DNA of 55,803 nucleotides from Anaerolineales bacterium (GCA_017882145.1 JADGQB010000002.1:1-55803), one strand, 5' to 3'. Positions 35,945 to 45,888 are shown, counted from the first letter of the stretch. Program-made: numbers and translations. The notes: generated by a model from the sequence alone, not told the origin.

Positions 35945-36798
35945 GATGTCTTCATTTTACCATTCTTGACTTGGACAAGCCCCACCGCTCCCAGGATCAA
36001 AATGCAGCCCACACTTTGAACTGGAAGTAGGGTTTCATGCAGGAACACCCATCCAAACAGGACTGCAAAAACTGATTCCATGCTCATAATGAGCGCCGCA
36101 TCATTTGCAGGGGTATGCTTCTGGGCAATCACCTGGAGTGTGAAGCCAACTGCAATCGAAAGCACCCCCGTGTACAGAATGGCAGGCAGGATCGCCAGCA
36201 TATCTGCCTGGGAGGGGCGTTCAAAGAGTATGCCCGTACCAAGGCTGAGTAAGCCGCATACGGCAAATTGTCCGAGAGCAAATGGAAGCGCATCCATTTT
36301 CCCCTGGACCTTGTTAACCACGACCACGTGCACCGCCCAAAAAACGGAACCGATCAATATCAGAAAGTCTCCCGGTCGAATCTTGAAGCTACCCCCGGTA
36401 CTGAGAAGGTATCCGCCGGTGATCGCCATCAGAACAGCCGCCCCTGTCAGTGGGGATGGGCGTTCCTTCCAGGCCAACCACAGTAATAACGGCACAATAA
36501 CAACATACAGGCTGGTAATGAAACCGCCGTTCCCGGCGGTCGTTGTTGCCAACCCCGCCTGCTGCAAGCCAGACCCAATAAATAAAGCGGATCCTGCCAG
36601 TCCAACATAAACCAGGTTATTACGATGAAACGCGCCGCGTAATTTTGCGAATGGCAACAACAGAATTGCCCCCAGCAGGAATCGCAGCCCGTTCAAGAAA
36701 AATATGCTGCCATGTCCGGCAGCCAGGCGTAAAACTGCGAAAGCGCTGCCCCATAGAATGGTCACGAACAGCAAAGTAAAGTCGGCTTTAAGACGCAT
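35941..36798 (-). CDS. EamA/DMT-family transporter
   Basis: This 285-residue protein has about ten membrane helices in two repeated EamA halves and exports or imports small metabolites; the substrate is unknown. The ATG at 36798 has no Shine-Dalgarno; instead a hairpin and a T-run lie immediately upstream. Translation from a leaderless transcript or from a later start is possible. It overlaps the lipid kinase gene downstream. Confidence 0.85.
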   Translation of the reverse strand: MRLKADFTLLFVTILWGSAFAVLRLAAGHGSIFFLNGLRFLLGAILLLPFAKLRGAFHRNNLVYVGLAGSALFIGSGLQQAGLATTTAGNGGFITSLYVVIVPLLLWLAWKERPSPLTGAAVLMAITGGYLLSTGGSFKIRPGDFLILIGSVFWAVHVVVVNKVQGKMDALPFALGQFAVCGLLSLGTGILFERPSQADMLAILPAILYTGVLSIAVGFTLQVIAQKHTPANDAALIMSMESVFAVLFGWVFLHETLLPVQSVGCILILGAVGLVQVKNGKMKTS

Positions 36799-36799
36799 A

Positions 36800-36830
36800 A
36801 AAAATCCTGGGCGTCTTTCCCTCCGCCCAG
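36800..36830 (-). terminator. Terminator-like hairpin abutting the EamA start codon
   Basis: CTGGGCG (36807-36813) pairs with CGCCCAG (36824-36830), and GATTTTTT on the minus strand runs straight into the ATG at 36798. It may end the aldo/keto reductase transcript or act as an attenuator for the transporter. Confidence 0.65.
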
Positions 36831-36846
36831 ACTGATGTCAGTCTCC

Positions 36847-37809
36847 TTATTCCTGCCAGGCAGTCGCCTGGTCCAGGGCGGATTTTTCTTCAGTGGTCAG
36901 ATGCACATTTAGAGCCCCCAGGTTATCCTTCAATTGTTCAGGTGAATTTGCCCCGATAATCGGACTGGTGATAATTGGGTTTGTCAGCAACCAGGCCAGG
37001 GCTACCTGGGAAACACTTACCCCCTTGCTTTTTGCCAGGGTATCCATCTGATCGAGCAGGGTCCAGTTGCGCTCGTTAAAATATCTTTTTGCCCCATTCG
37101 CGCGTTTACTGTTCGGTAGAAGATTACGGCGATATTTTCCGGTCAGAAAGCCGCCCGCCAGTGGGCTGTAAGGGATTACGCCGATATCATAGGTTTTACA
37201 CACCGCAGCCAGTTCGCGTTCGAATTCCGCCCGGTGGATCAGGTTGTAGTGCGGTTGCAGGCTGTCAAAGCGGCCCAGGCTGCTCCGGTCAGAGCTCCAA
37301 AGCGCCTGCATTAATTCCCAGGCCGCATAGTTCGAGGCCCCAAAATGGCGGATTTTACCTTGCTTGACCAATTCGTCGAAAGCCCGCAGGGTTTCCTCGA
37401 TCGGGGTATTCGTATCCGGCCAATGCGCCTGATACAGGTCCAGGTAATCCGTCTGCAACCGCTGCAGGGAATCTTCCACGGATTTTTGGATGTGCTGTCG
37501 TGAGAGGCCTTCGTTTTCCGGCCCGCCGCCCATATTTCCACGCACTTTCGTTGCCAGGATCACCTTGTCGCGCCCGATTCCGCTCTGGTTCATCCATCGC
37601 CCGACGATTTGTTCGGCCACTCCGCCGGGATTGCCATTGGCCCAGCGGGAATAAATATCTGCAGTATCAATGAAATTAATACCCGCCTCGAATGCGGCAG
37701 ACAGTACTCTGTGTGCGGTGGATTCGTCGGTTGTCCAGCCAAATTGCATTGTACCCAGGCACAATGGGGATACATTCAAACCGGTCAATCCAAGCGCACG
37801 ATATTCCAT
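36847..37809 (-). CDS. Aldo/keto reductase
   Basis: This 320-residue NADPH-dependent oxidoreductase has a TIM-barrel fold. Catalytic tetrad segments are FIDTADIY (Asp and Tyr), LATKV (Lys) and YQAHWPD (His). NADP-binding residues are near [12 protein letters not shown] at the C-terminus. The substrate is unknown; aldehydes or sugars are typical. The gene lies between the small TPR gene and the hairpin before the transporter. Confidence 0.92.
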   Translation of the reverse strand: MEYRALGLTGLNVSPLCLGTMQFGWTTDESTAHRVLSAAFEAGINFIDTADIYSRWANGNPGGVAEQIVGRWMNQSGIGRDKVILATKVRGNMGGGPENEGLSRQHIQKSVEDSLQRLQTDYLDLYQAHWPDTNTPIEETLRAFDELVKQGKIRHFGASNYAAWELMQALWSSDRSSLGRFDSLQPHYNLIHRAEFERELAAVCKTYDIGVIPYSPLAGGFLTGKYRRNLLPNSKRANGAKRYFNERNWTLLDQMDTLAKSKGVSVSQVALAWLLTNPIITSPIIGANSPEQLKDNLGALNVHLTTEEKSALDQATAWQE

Positions 37810-37838
37810 TTAGACTCTCCTGACACGGGAAATCATAT

Positions 37839-38246
37839 TTATTTCCACAAGCGCGTAGCTTGACCGAGAATGGCCTGCATGGTTTTTCGCATCCGTTCCT
37901 TTTCGGCTTCGCTTATATACGGCTGTTTGATGAGTGATTCGTAGATCGCAACAGCTTCGTTGCGGCGCCCGAGTTGGGCCAGGAATTGCGATTTTTTCTC
38001 GGAAACCTCATAGTGGCTGTAGATTTGTTCAATCTCAATGCCTTTATCAAACCAGGACAACGCTTCCTCTATATTTCCCATCCGATCATAAACAACTGCC
38101 AGCGTGGCACATGCGTTGCTCTTATCAATATCGGAAATATCGCTCAGGAATAACTTGTACAGGCATACTTCGGCTTCCTTCCATCGACCAGCTTTGATCA
38201 ATTGGTCGGCTTGCTGCGTTTTGCTTGCGAATTCTTGATAATCCAT
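37839..38246 (-). CDS. Small TPR-repeat protein
   Basis: This 135-residue all-helical protein has about three TPR-like repeats (for example AGRWKEAEVCLYKLF, MGNIEEALSWFDKGIE, LGRRNEAVAIYESLI). It has no signal peptide or enzyme motif. It probably mediates a protein-protein contact. It lies 29 bp before the aldo/keto reductase in the same direction, so may be co-transcribed. Confidence 0.7.
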   Translation of the reverse strand: MDYQEFASKTQQADQLIKAGRWKEAEVCLYKLFLSDISDIDKSNACATLAVVYDRMGNIEEALSWFDKGIEIEQIYSHYEVSEKKSQFLAQLGRRNEAVAIYESLIKQPYISEAEKERMRKTMQAILGQATRLWK

Positions 38247-38375
38247 TACGACTCCGCTTTTTTACGTTCTCTTGGGATACAACCTGCCTGCCAGCTGATA
38301 TTTTCCTTCTTTTATGCAATAATTAATAGGAGGCCATTCATACAATATGTTAATTCTACTCTAATTACCTTGATA

Positions 38376-38404
38376 TTGCTCTGCTGCCAAGTCCGCGCTA
38401 TAAT
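38376..38404 (+). promoter_or_regulatory. Sigma-70 type promoter of the 76-residue protein
   Basis: TTGCTC (38376-38381), a 17-bp spacer and TATAAT (38399-38404) lie 25 bp before the start at 38430. Confidence 0.65.
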
Positions 38405-38429
38405 CAATTTACTAGTAAGGAGAAATGAT

Positions 38430-38660
38430 ATGGCTGATCAGACTGAACACACCCGTAAACACTTTGAAGGTAAAATTCCGGAAGAAACCCGCCAGCACTT
38501 TCGCTCAGCGCGTGAGGAGTTCCGCAAGAGCATGGAGGGCATGTTGCCGCCTGAGTTCATGGAGCACCGCCGTAAAGCTCGCAAAGAGATGCTTCTGGCT
38601 TGGCGCAGCATGATCGACGCCTCGCTGGAACGGATGGAAGAACGGACAAAGAAAGCCTAG
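38430..38660 (+). CDS. Small charged helical protein
   Basis: This 76-residue protein is rich in Glu, Arg, Lys and Met and probably all helical (ETRQHFRSAREEFRKSMEGM and repeats of this type). It has its own promoter, an AAGGAG site and a strong terminator, so it is likely expressed as a single gene. No known family is recognised; it could be a nucleic-acid- or partner-binding small protein. Confidence 0.65.
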   Translation: MADQTEHTRKHFEGKIPEETRQHFRSAREEFRKSMEGMLPPEFMEHRRKARKEMLLAWRSMIDASLERMEERTKKA

Positions 38661-38668
38661 CAATAAAC

Positions 38669-38697
38669 ACCGCCCCGCCAGAAACGGGGCGGTTTCT
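38669..38697. terminator. Bidirectional terminator at 38.7 kb
   Basis: ACCGCCCC (38669-38676) pairs with GGGGCGGT (38686-38693), then TTCTT. It separates the small charged-protein gene and the convergent UbiB-family gene. Confidence 0.82.
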
Positions 38698-38709
38698 TAA
38701 TTTATTAAA

Positions 38710-40407
38710 TCATGGGTGGAAACGTCGCGGGGTCCCGCGGCTGAAAAAGATCAACCAGATCAGGGTCACACCTGCCCCTCCTGTTAGGATACCGGCATAT
38801 AATTCCTTTCCGGCATTGTAGAGCATCACGCTTCCAATCAAGAAAGCAATAAAAACCAGGCCGCCTGTCAACCGGTTCACAGCCCTTTCCAGGTATATCA
38901 TCTGGCGGCTCACTGCCGGCACTTGGACCGTCAGGTCGCCACGCTCGATCTGGCTCAGCACCCGTCCCATTTTCGACGGGATCGCAATTAACTCTTTCAG
39001 GATATTACCGGCTTCATCCAGCCAGACGCGCCAGTTTGACCCGACTTCCTGCGAGACCAGTTTGGTCGCATAGGGTGCAAGCTGGTTCCAAAGGTTGAAG
39101 TCCTTGTCGAGACCCGTGCACATTCCCGAAAGGATGGCTACCGTCCGTCCCAGCATTAGCAGGTTCTGTGGAAGCTGAAATGGCATGCTGTACATCAGGT
39201 CACGGAAGCGGTCCGCAAAACTGAACATCTCTTCCGGGCTGAGCTGGCGCAATTCATCCATGGATTTTCCCCAGAACATGTCAAACATCGAGGCACTCAT
39301 TTGTTCGAGCTGCTTCAAATCCGTGCTGGGCAGCAATACATGTAATGTCTGAAAAGAGCGCACCATGCGGGCAGCATCTTGCGTACCCATGGCGATCAAC
39401 ATTTCGCGCAGGCCGGTGCGCAGGTTATCGGGGACACGTCCAACCATCCCAAAATCCACAAATGTGAGCCGCCAGGCCGGTGAGCCATCCTCGCTTTGGC
39501 CGCCCCTGGGGGTAATGAACAGGTTGCCGGGATGCGGGTCAGCGTGAAAGAATCCATCCTCGAAGATTTGCTTCAGATAAGTGTCAAGAAGTTGCCGCGC
39601 CACTTCCGCGCGGTCAATCCCCGCTGCAGTAATTCCTTCGTAATCCGTGATCTTGATGGCAAACACATCTTCCAGCGTCAGGACCCGGCGTGTCGTATGC
39701 GTCCAAACTACTCGTGGAACATGCACGCGCGCTATATCCTTGAAGTTTTCGCTGAAGATCTCGGCATTGCGCCCCTCGGCCAGGTAGTCCACTTCTTCAC
39801 GGATGGTCGTGGAGAATTCTTTAACCAGGCTCGGCACATCCACTCGTTTGGCGATCGGCGGGTACCTTTGCAGCCAGCCGCCGACCTGACGTAAGGCAGA
39901 CAGATCGACTTCGATCAACTGATCGATGAACGGTCGCTGGATCTTGACCACCACCTCACAAAAATTACCGAGGGGATCATCCACACATAAACGGGCACGG
40001 TGCACTTGCCCGAGCGAAGCCGCCGCCAGTGGAGTTTCCTCGAAGGTCTCATATTTTTCATTGAGCGGCGCCCCCAGGTCTGCTTCCGCCTGTTTGCGGA
40101 TATCTTCAAATTTTTCGGGAGGCACTTCATCTTGGAGACCGGCCAGCTCCTCGGTAATTTCAACAGGCAGGACATCCAGGCGCGCGGACAGGAACTGTCC
40201 CACTTTGATCATTACCCCGCCCATGCGGATGGCCAGGCTGCGGAATTGCGCAGCAACGCGCCGGTAGCGGTTGGAAAGTGTCCGCCGTGACAAAGCCCGC
40301 AAGCCAATACGTGGTAAAACGACTTCCCAGAAAATGAAATTGATTGCAACACCCGCAAAAAAAAGGATGATACGCCGGTAACGGGCGCGTAATAGTGAAA
40401 CCTTCAT
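38710..40407 (-). CDS. ABC1/AarF/UbiB family atypical kinase
   Basis: This 565-residue UbiB-type protein has the family KxGQ motif (VMIKVGQFLSARLDVLP), the Ala-rich ATP loop AAASLGQVHRA, FHADPHPGNLFI and VDFGMVGR for metal binding, and two C-terminal membrane helices. Such ATPases help in quinone or lipid metabolism at the membrane, or in lipid homeostasis. The ATG at 40407 has GGAGG upstream and is preferred over the earlier in-frame ATG at 40428. It diverges from the VOC gene. Confidence 0.88.
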   Translation of the reverse strand: MKVSLLRARYRRIILFFAGVAINFIFWEVVLPRIGLRALSRRTLSNRYRRVAAQFRSLAIRMGGVMIKVGQFLSARLDVLPVEITEELAGLQDEVPPEKFEDIRKQAEADLGAPLNEKYETFEETPLAAASLGQVHRARLCVDDPLGNFCEVVVKIQRPFIDQLIEVDLSALRQVGGWLQRYPPIAKRVDVPSLVKEFSTTIREEVDYLAEGRNAEIFSENFKDIARVHVPRVVWTHTTRRVLTLEDVFAIKITDYEGITAAGIDRAEVARQLLDTYLKQIFEDGFFHADPHPGNLFITPRGGQSEDGSPAWRLTFVDFGMVGRVPDNLRTGLREMLIAMGTQDAARMVRSFQTLHVLLPSTDLKQLEQMSASMFDMFWGKSMDELRQLSPEEMFSFADRFRDLMYSMPFQLPQNLLMLGRTVAILSGMCTGLDKDFNLWNQLAPYATKLVSQEVGSNWRVWLDEAGNILKELIAIPSKMGRVLSQIERGDLTVQVPAVSRQMIYLERAVNRLTGGLVFIAFLIGSVMLYNAGKELYAGILTGGAGVTLIWLIFFSRGTPRRFHP

Positions 40408-40508
40408 CGTGCCTCCATAAATTAACATTCAGATTGTATCACCAAGAAAAAGTATCTCGAATGGGCACGTTGCTTGCGCGTCCGGCTATTTTCCAGTATC
40501 CTTGAGCC

Positions 40509-40910
40509 ATGCAGCCAAGAATCAGTATTATCACGCTCGGTGTTTCCGACCTGGATCGATCGGTTGCCTTCTACCGGGAGGGTCTCGGGTTGCCTACCAG
40601 CTATAAAGAAGGTGAAGGGATCGCCTTTTTTCAGTTGAAGGGCACCTGGCTGGCGCTTTATCCTTACCAGGCTCTGGCCGAGGAAGCCGGACTGCCGCCG
40701 GAACGTGGCCTTTTCGGTGGGATAACCCTTGCGCATAACGTCGAGAGCAAGGAAGAAGTCCACCGCGTCATCGACCAGGCTCTGGCTGCCGGAGCCTCGT
40801 TGCTCAAACCGGCCGCCGATATGTTTTGGGGTGGCTACTCAGGCTATTTTGCTGACCTGGATGGTCATCCCTGGGAAGTAGCCTGGAACCCGTTCATCAG
40901 CATCGAATGA
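40509..40910 (+). CDS. VOC/glyoxalase family protein
   Basis: This 133-residue protein has two betaalphabetabetabeta halves of the vicinal oxygen chelate superfamily (LGVSDLDRSVAFYREGLG and the closing YFADLDGHPWEVAWNP). It is a small dioxygenase-, glyoxalase- or resistance-type protein. The substrate is unknown. It starts 18 bp before the GH1 gene. Confidence 0.85.
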   Translation: MQPRISIITLGVSDLDRSVAFYREGLGLPTSYKEGEGIAFFQLKGTWLALYPYQALAEEAGLPPERGLFGGITLAHNVESKEEVHRVIDQALAAGASLLKPAADMFWGGYSGYFADLDGHPWEVAWNPFISIE

Positions 40911-40928
40911 CAATTTAAGAGGTGGTTG

Positions 40929-42347
40929 ATGGAAAAGATAACCTTTCCAAAAGATTTTATCTGGGGTTGCGCGGCATCTGCTTACCAGGTGGAAGGTGCC
41001 TGGAACGAAGCCGGCAAAGGCCCTTCCATCTGGGATACTTTTGTTCACACACCCGGCAAGATCGCTAATGGCGAGACCGGGGATATAACGGTGGACCATT
41101 ATCACCGCTACAAGGAAGACGTGGCTTTGATGAAGGAACTTGGCCTGGACGCATACCGCTTCTCAACCGCATGGGCCCGCGTCCTCCCCGAAGGCACCGG
41201 CACCGCCAACCAGGCCGGGTTGGATTTCTACGACCGGCTGGTGGATGAGCTGCTCAAGCAAAAGATCGAACCGTACCTTTGTCTGTTCCATTGGGACCTG
41301 CCGCAGGCGCTGCAAGATAAGGGCGGCTGGACCAGCCGCGACACCGCCTACGCCTTTGCCGATTATGCCCAACTCCTGACCAGGCACTTGAGCGACCGCG
41401 TCAAGGTGTGGATGACACACAACGAACCCTGGGTGGCTGCCATGGCTGGCCATTTTTCCGGTGAGCATGCTCCGGGATTGAACGAACCGCTTGCCGGTTT
41501 CAAAGCCCTGCACCATATCTTCCTTTCCCACGGCCTGGCGGCTGAAGCTATGCGCGCCTCGGCCAAACAACCCCTTAAGGTAGGGATCACGTTAAACTTG
41601 AATCCTGTCCATCCCGCTTCCGAGTCAAAAAGAGATCGCGAGGCTGTCAAACGGATGGATACAGCCCTGAACCGCCTGCAGCTCGACCCATTCCTGAAAG
41701 GGACTTCCCCAGTGCAGGATTTCGCCCTCGGGAAAATACTCAACAAAAGCATTGTCCAACCTGGCGATCTGGAAAAAATGCACACATTGGATATCCTCGG
41801 GATCAACTATTACACCCGTACGGTCGTGAAATACGATCGTAAATTCCCGGTGGTGGCTGCCGTACAGGTTCAACCGGAAGGGAATGAATATTCCGGCATG
41901 TGGGAAATCTACCCCGAAGGCATTTACGAGGTTTTGACACGCGTTTGGAAAGATTATTTTTCTCCTCTTCATGCGGGACTTATGCCCGCCAGCCCCCGTT
42001 CTGTGGGGGAAAAGGTGGATGACTCGGGTGTGAAGGTGCCGGAAATTATGATCACTGAGAACGGCATCCCCGTTCCTGATGGGGTTGATTACGATGGTCG
42101 CATCCGGGACGAACGCCGTATCCGCTATATCTGCAACCACCTCGTCCAGGTTCATCGCGCCATGGAAGCGGGCGTTCCGGTGAAGGGTTACTTCCATTGG
42201 TCGCTGATGGACAACTTCGAATGGGCTCTCGGCTATGGACCGCGTTTCGGTTTGATCTACATTGACTACAAGACCCTCGACCGCACTATTAAAGACAGCG
42301 GTCTTTGGTTTGCCAAAGTAATCCAAGACAACGGTTTCGAATATTAA
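40929..42347 (+). CDS. GH1 beta-glucosidase/beta-glycosidase
   Basis: This 472-residue GH1 retaining glycosidase has acid/base E166 in THNEPW and nucleophile E377 in ITENG, with the family N-terminal FIWGCAASAYQVEGA. No signal peptide is seen, so it acts in the cytosol on beta-glucosides or related sugars. AAGAGG precedes the ATG. The next gene begins directly after its stop codon. Confidence 0.93.
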   Translation: MEKITFPKDFIWGCAASAYQVEGAWNEAGKGPSIWDTFVHTPGKIANGETGDITVDHYHRYKEDVALMKELGLDAYRFSTAWARVLPEGTGTANQAGLDFYDRLVDELLKQKIEPYLCLFHWDLPQALQDKGGWTSRDTAYAFADYAQLLTRHLSDRVKVWMTHNEPWVAAMAGHFSGEHAPGLNEPLAGFKALHHIFLSHGLAAEAMRASAKQPLKVGITLNLNPVHPASESKRDREAVKRMDTALNRLQLDPFLKGTSPVQDFALGKILNKSIVQPGDLEKMHTLDILGINYYTRTVVKYDRKFPVVAAVQVQPEGNEYSGMWEIYPEGIYEVLTRVWKDYFSPLHAGLMPASPRSVGEKVDDSGVKVPEIMITENGIPVPDGVDYDGRIRDERRIRYICNHLVQVHRAMEAGVPVKGYFHWSLMDNFEWALGYGPRFGLIYIDYKTLDRTIKDSGLWFAKVIQDNGFEY

Positions 42348-43250
42348 ATGACGCCACACTACCTGGTTGGCGTTGCCTGCGGAATTATTGGTGGCCTCTT
42401 GAATCAAGGCGGCCAACTGCTGCAGAAGAAGGTGGTCAACGATATCCGTTATGACAATCCCAGCCAGGGGTTCATGCGCCGCCTGCTGCGCAGTCCATTA
42501 TGGATGGTCGGGTTCGTGGTCGGACTGGGCGGGGGGACGGCCGGGTATATGGCTGCGCAGAGCTTGATCGGTCCGGCTTTGAGTCCCGGGCTGATGGCCT
42601 CCGGTCTGATCCTGCTTTCCATCGGTTCGGTCAGGCTCAATCACGAGGAATTAAACCGGGCTGAGATCACCGGGATCGTTCTGATGATCCTCGGCATCCT
42701 TTGTCTTGGTTTAAGTGAGCTAAGCATAAATGCCACCCAGGTCAGGACCACTCTGGCTGACCATTCCGCCCAGATCCGGATCGCTCTGTTTACCGCCGGT
42801 TTATTCTTCTGCTGCCTGGTCAGTCGCAGCCTGTCTTTCCGGATAAAAAACCGGAAAGGCCTTCTTATCGCCCTGGGCAACGGCTTCCTGGCCTGTCTGT
42901 CCGATTTCTGGATTAACCCGTTGCTGGCCTTGTTTGTGCTTGTATTGGCCGGACGTGGCACGACTATCCAGACCTTCATCTTCATCCTGGCTGCAATCAT
43001 CCTGACCTTCACTGCCAGCGTGATCACCTGGCAGAATCAGATCGCCTTCAAATACGCCCAGGCCAGCAACATCATCCCGGTAGCTCAGGTACCCATCCAG
43101 ATCTCCCCGATTATTGTCTACTTCTTCATCTTTGCCTTGAACCCTCCACGCACTATCTCGGTCTATCTCATTCTCTCCGGAACGATATTGACGATCATTG
43201 CAGGTTTCCTGCTCGGTCGAAGGCCTGAAACCGCTATCATCCACGAATAA
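42348..43250 (+). CDS. DMT-like membrane transporter
   Basis: This 300-residue protein has about nine to ten membrane helices and resembles the DMT/EamA superfamily (LVGVACGIIGGLLNQGGQLLQKK at the start). The ATG follows the GH1 stop without any gap, so the pair is translationally coupled, which suggests a sugar-linked transport role. The next gene's first possible ATG overlaps its stop. Confidence 0.7.
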   Translation: MTPHYLVGVACGIIGGLLNQGGQLLQKKVVNDIRYDNPSQGFMRRLLRSPLWMVGFVVGLGGGTAGYMAAQSLIGPALSPGLMASGLILLSIGSVRLNHEELNRAEITGIVLMILGILCLGLSELSINATQVRTTLADHSAQIRIALFTAGLFFCCLVSRSLSFRIKNRKGLLIALGNGFLACLSDFWINPLLALFVLVLAGRGTTIQTFIFILAAIILTFTASVITWQNQIAFKYAQASNIIPVAQVPIQISPIIVYFFIFALNPPRTISVYLILSGTILTIIAGFLLGRRPETAIIHE

Positions 43251-43261
43251 TGGAGACTCCC

Positions 43262-45805
43262 ATGCGCCGAAGCATTGCCGTCCTTTTCGTTCTAGTCATG
43301 TTGTTCGGTTTTGTAACACCCGTACAGGCCACCAGTACCATCCGCATATTTTATTCCGGCCCGGAAACCAACAGTGTTCATACGGCTTTAACCCTGGCTC
43401 CAAAGGGGACATTCGCATTCGTCACCGACCCGACCCAGGCGGATGTCTTTGTGTTAAATGGGAGCATTCCTGACCCGGCTGCGGTCGCTGCCAGGCTGAA
43501 TGCCGGTGCCGGCCTGCTGCTCATTCTTGGGCCTGATCTGACGGCTCAGACTGTCCAGACCGCTATCGGCGTACCTCTCACACTGGAGCCCCGCAATGCT
43601 GCCGTCAGCTTGACAAACCTGCCGTTGAACGATCCGCTCGTCAAGCAGATCATCTGGAACGGCGCCCCCCAGGTACGGGAACGCTCAAATATTGTTACGC
43701 CCATGTCATCGGTTCAGCCATTGGTGACAGCCTACGAAGATGGGGAATGGGTGCTTTGGTCGGCGCGTGGCGGGAAGGCCTTTATTTTCAATGCCTTTCT
43801 TACCAATGGTTTAAATCCGCAGATCCAGGAATGGGCCTACTTCAACTACCTGATCTACCACCTGGCTGTGCGCGCCGCCGGGCAGAATCCGCTCTCGTTT
43901 GCCGACTACCCCGCTTCCCCTGTCCCACATACTCCTGAACGTAATTTCCTCTTGGGGGTTATGGGGCTGGTGTTGGTGACAACTTTCGCAGCTTTCTTCT
44001 TCGTGCGGCGTTACAGCCTGCGGCATCCTGAGGAGTTGGATAAGATCGTCTCGAACCGGACCATGTTCCAGGTCCATGAAGAATCAACCGAGTGGGAAAT
44101 CGTCGGCTTTCACCGTCCGTTAAGCGGATTCCTGGTGGCTTTGAGTATCGGATTGATCCTGTTCATCCCCCTTATTGTTTATCAAAATTTGATCCTGCCT
44201 ACATACATCCTGCCTTCTGCCCAGGCGCTGGGGATCTGGGGGCGGGTCACTCAGTTCTTCAACCTGGCCTGGACCTTCTTCGATATGGGTACCAGCATCG
44301 CGTTCATCAAATATCTGTCAGAGCACCGGGTCAAGGATCCGAAGAAAGGCATCCAATATGGACAGGTATTTGTCTGGTGGCAGGCCCTTTCGGGAGCAGT
44401 TCAGGTTGCCCTGGTGATCGGGTTGGCAAGCACCCTGGCGCCGCGTTCAGCCTACGCCTTGTATGCCTGGAGCATCATCATCCACTCTTTCATCCAGATC
44501 CCCGGCTTCTACCAGGTGATGAAACATGCTTTGACAGGTTTCCAGCGTCTCGATTACAGTCGTGTGCTCGAGGTCGGATTGAATGTGGTCCTGCCGATGC
44601 TTGTTCAACCCATTTTTGTAACCATCATGTTTGCCTGGGGCAGGTCCCACCCTGTCTTCGGGGGCGCCATGGGTGGACTTCTCGGCTTGGGCCTGGCAGC
44701 TTACGCTGCCGAGTTGGCGACCTTTCTGCTTGGGCTGTGGTTATACAAGCGGGTGGGATACAACGCCCGCATCCTTTTCCTGGCCCATTTCGACTGGGAG
44801 GTGGTGAAAACCAGCTTCAAATTTGGTGTATTCGAAATGCTTGGTTCCGCCGCCTGGTCGTTTGGGCAAGCCGCCGAAATTGCGATCACCCAGGCACGGC
44901 TGATCAACTATGCCGAAATCTGGGGGAATTGGGGACTGGCACAAAACTTCATCTTTGCCTTCAACGTTACTCAGACCCTTAACGATGGGGTTATGCCGGC
45001 CATCTCTGAAGCCATTTCGCATGGAAAACGCATCTTGAGCCAGTATTACACCGTAATGGCTTATAAATACAATGGACTCACGAGCGCCTTTATTGGAGCA
45101 GTGCTACTGGCAGTCGCGCCACGCTTTATTATCGGGTCCACCGGGGTGGAATTCCAGCGCGCCGCCATCTACGTTATTCCGTTGACCATCTGGGGTGCCG
45201 TGCAATTCCCATCCTGGGTGGGCGATAACGTTCAACTGGGAGCCAATAAACCTTATCTTAAATCATTGCTGGTATTTTCCGAACAGCTCATCCGCGTGGT
45301 GCTGGCCTGGATATTGCTGGCGCGTTTCCAGGTGACCGGGCTGATCATCGCCTACTTCGTCGGGTTGTTCTGCAAAGGAGTTGCTGCCTACATCATCAAC
45401 CATAAAGTCTGCTTCCCGCAGCGTTTTTATATCTGGCAATCCCTGGTCGCGCCCTTGCTGGCCGGAGCGGCCCACTACGGAGTGTTATGGCTCATCTGCG
45501 GTTTTATTTGGAAAGGCGATCAGATTACTAGCGTGCTCATTTTCTTGATCGGGATTTTGCCGAGCTTCCCATTGTACATGTTCTTCTATGGCCTCTTTGG
45601 CGGCTGGGATGCCGACACACTCGAAGAATTAAAAAGTGCTGTCTCCATCACGGGTACCTTACGTGGTCTCACCCGCTGGGGCGTCTACGAACCCACCGCC
45701 TTGGGCGCGCGCCTCAGTCCGCTGAATAACCGCTTCCCCATCACCAACCGTCCAGACGCGATGTTGGAAGCGAAAGCATTGACGGATGAAAGGGTAAAGT
45801 TATAG
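43262..45805 (+). CDS. Flippase-like membrane protein with an extracytoplasmic N-terminal domain
   Basis: This 847-residue protein has a signal peptide (about 1-24, ending PVQA), a ~190-residue outside domain of alpha/beta type (ThuA/glutamine-amidotransferase-like shape, uncertain; GAGLLLILGPDL), and then about 14 membrane helices. The membrane part resembles MATE/Wzx-type lipid-linked oligosaccharide flippases. The ATG at 43262 has GGAGA; the ATG at 43250 has no site. It is probably co-transcribed with the DMT-like gene. It may export or anchor a polysaccharide precursor. The fusion itself is uncommon. Confidence 0.7.
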   Translation: MRRSIAVLFVLVMLFGFVTPVQATSTIRIFYSGPETNSVHTALTLAPKGTFAFVTDPTQADVFVLNGSIPDPAAVAARLNAGAGLLLILGPDLTAQTVQTAIGVPLTLEPRNAAVSLTNLPLNDPLVKQIIWNGAPQVRERSNIVTPMSSVQPLVTAYEDGEWVLWSARGGKAFIFNAFLTNGLNPQIQEWAYFNYLIYHLAVRAAGQNPLSFADYPASPVPHTPERNFLLGVMGLVLVTTFAAFFFVRRYSLRHPEELDKIVSNRTMFQVHEESTEWEIVGFHRPLSGFLVALSIGLILFIPLIVYQNLILPTYILPSAQALGIWGRVTQFFNLAWTFFDMGTSIAFIKYLSEHRVKDPKKGIQYGQVFVWWQALSGAVQVALVIGLASTLAPRSAYALYAWSIIIHSFIQIPGFYQVMKHALTGFQRLDYSRVLEVGLNVVLPMLVQPIFVTIMFAWGRSHPVFGGAMGGLLGLGLAAYAAELATFLLGLWLYKRVGYNARILFLAHFDWEVVKTSFKFGVFEMLGSAAWSFGQAAEIAITQARLINYAEIWGNWGLAQNFIFAFNVTQTLNDGVMPAISEAISHGKRILSQYYTVMAYKYNGLTSAFIGAVLLAVAPRFIIGSTGVEFQRAAIYVIPLTIWGAVQFPSWVGDNVQLGANKPYLKSLLVFSEQLIRVVLAWILLARFQVTGLIIAYFVGLFCKGVAAYIINHKVCFPQRFYIWQSLVAPLLAGAAHYGVLWLICGFIWKGDQITSVLIFLIGILPSFPLYMFFYGLFGGWDADTLEELKSAVSITGTLRGLTRWGVYEPTALGARLSPLNNRFPITNRPDAMLEAKALTDERVKL

Positions 45806-45859
45806 ACCCAATAACCCGCTTGCCTCTGCCGTGAACCTTGGAGGTTATTCTATTAATGG

Positions 45860-45888
45860 TTGTCAACACTGCTGGAACAACCTATAAT
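45860..45888 (+). promoter_or_regulatory. Strong promoter upstream of the ATPase remnant
   Basis: TTGTCA (45860-45865), a 17-bp spacer and TATAAT (45883-45888). A leader of ~130 nt runs to the ORF at 46027. The stretch 45806-46026 holds no other gene that I can support. Confidence 0.75.
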
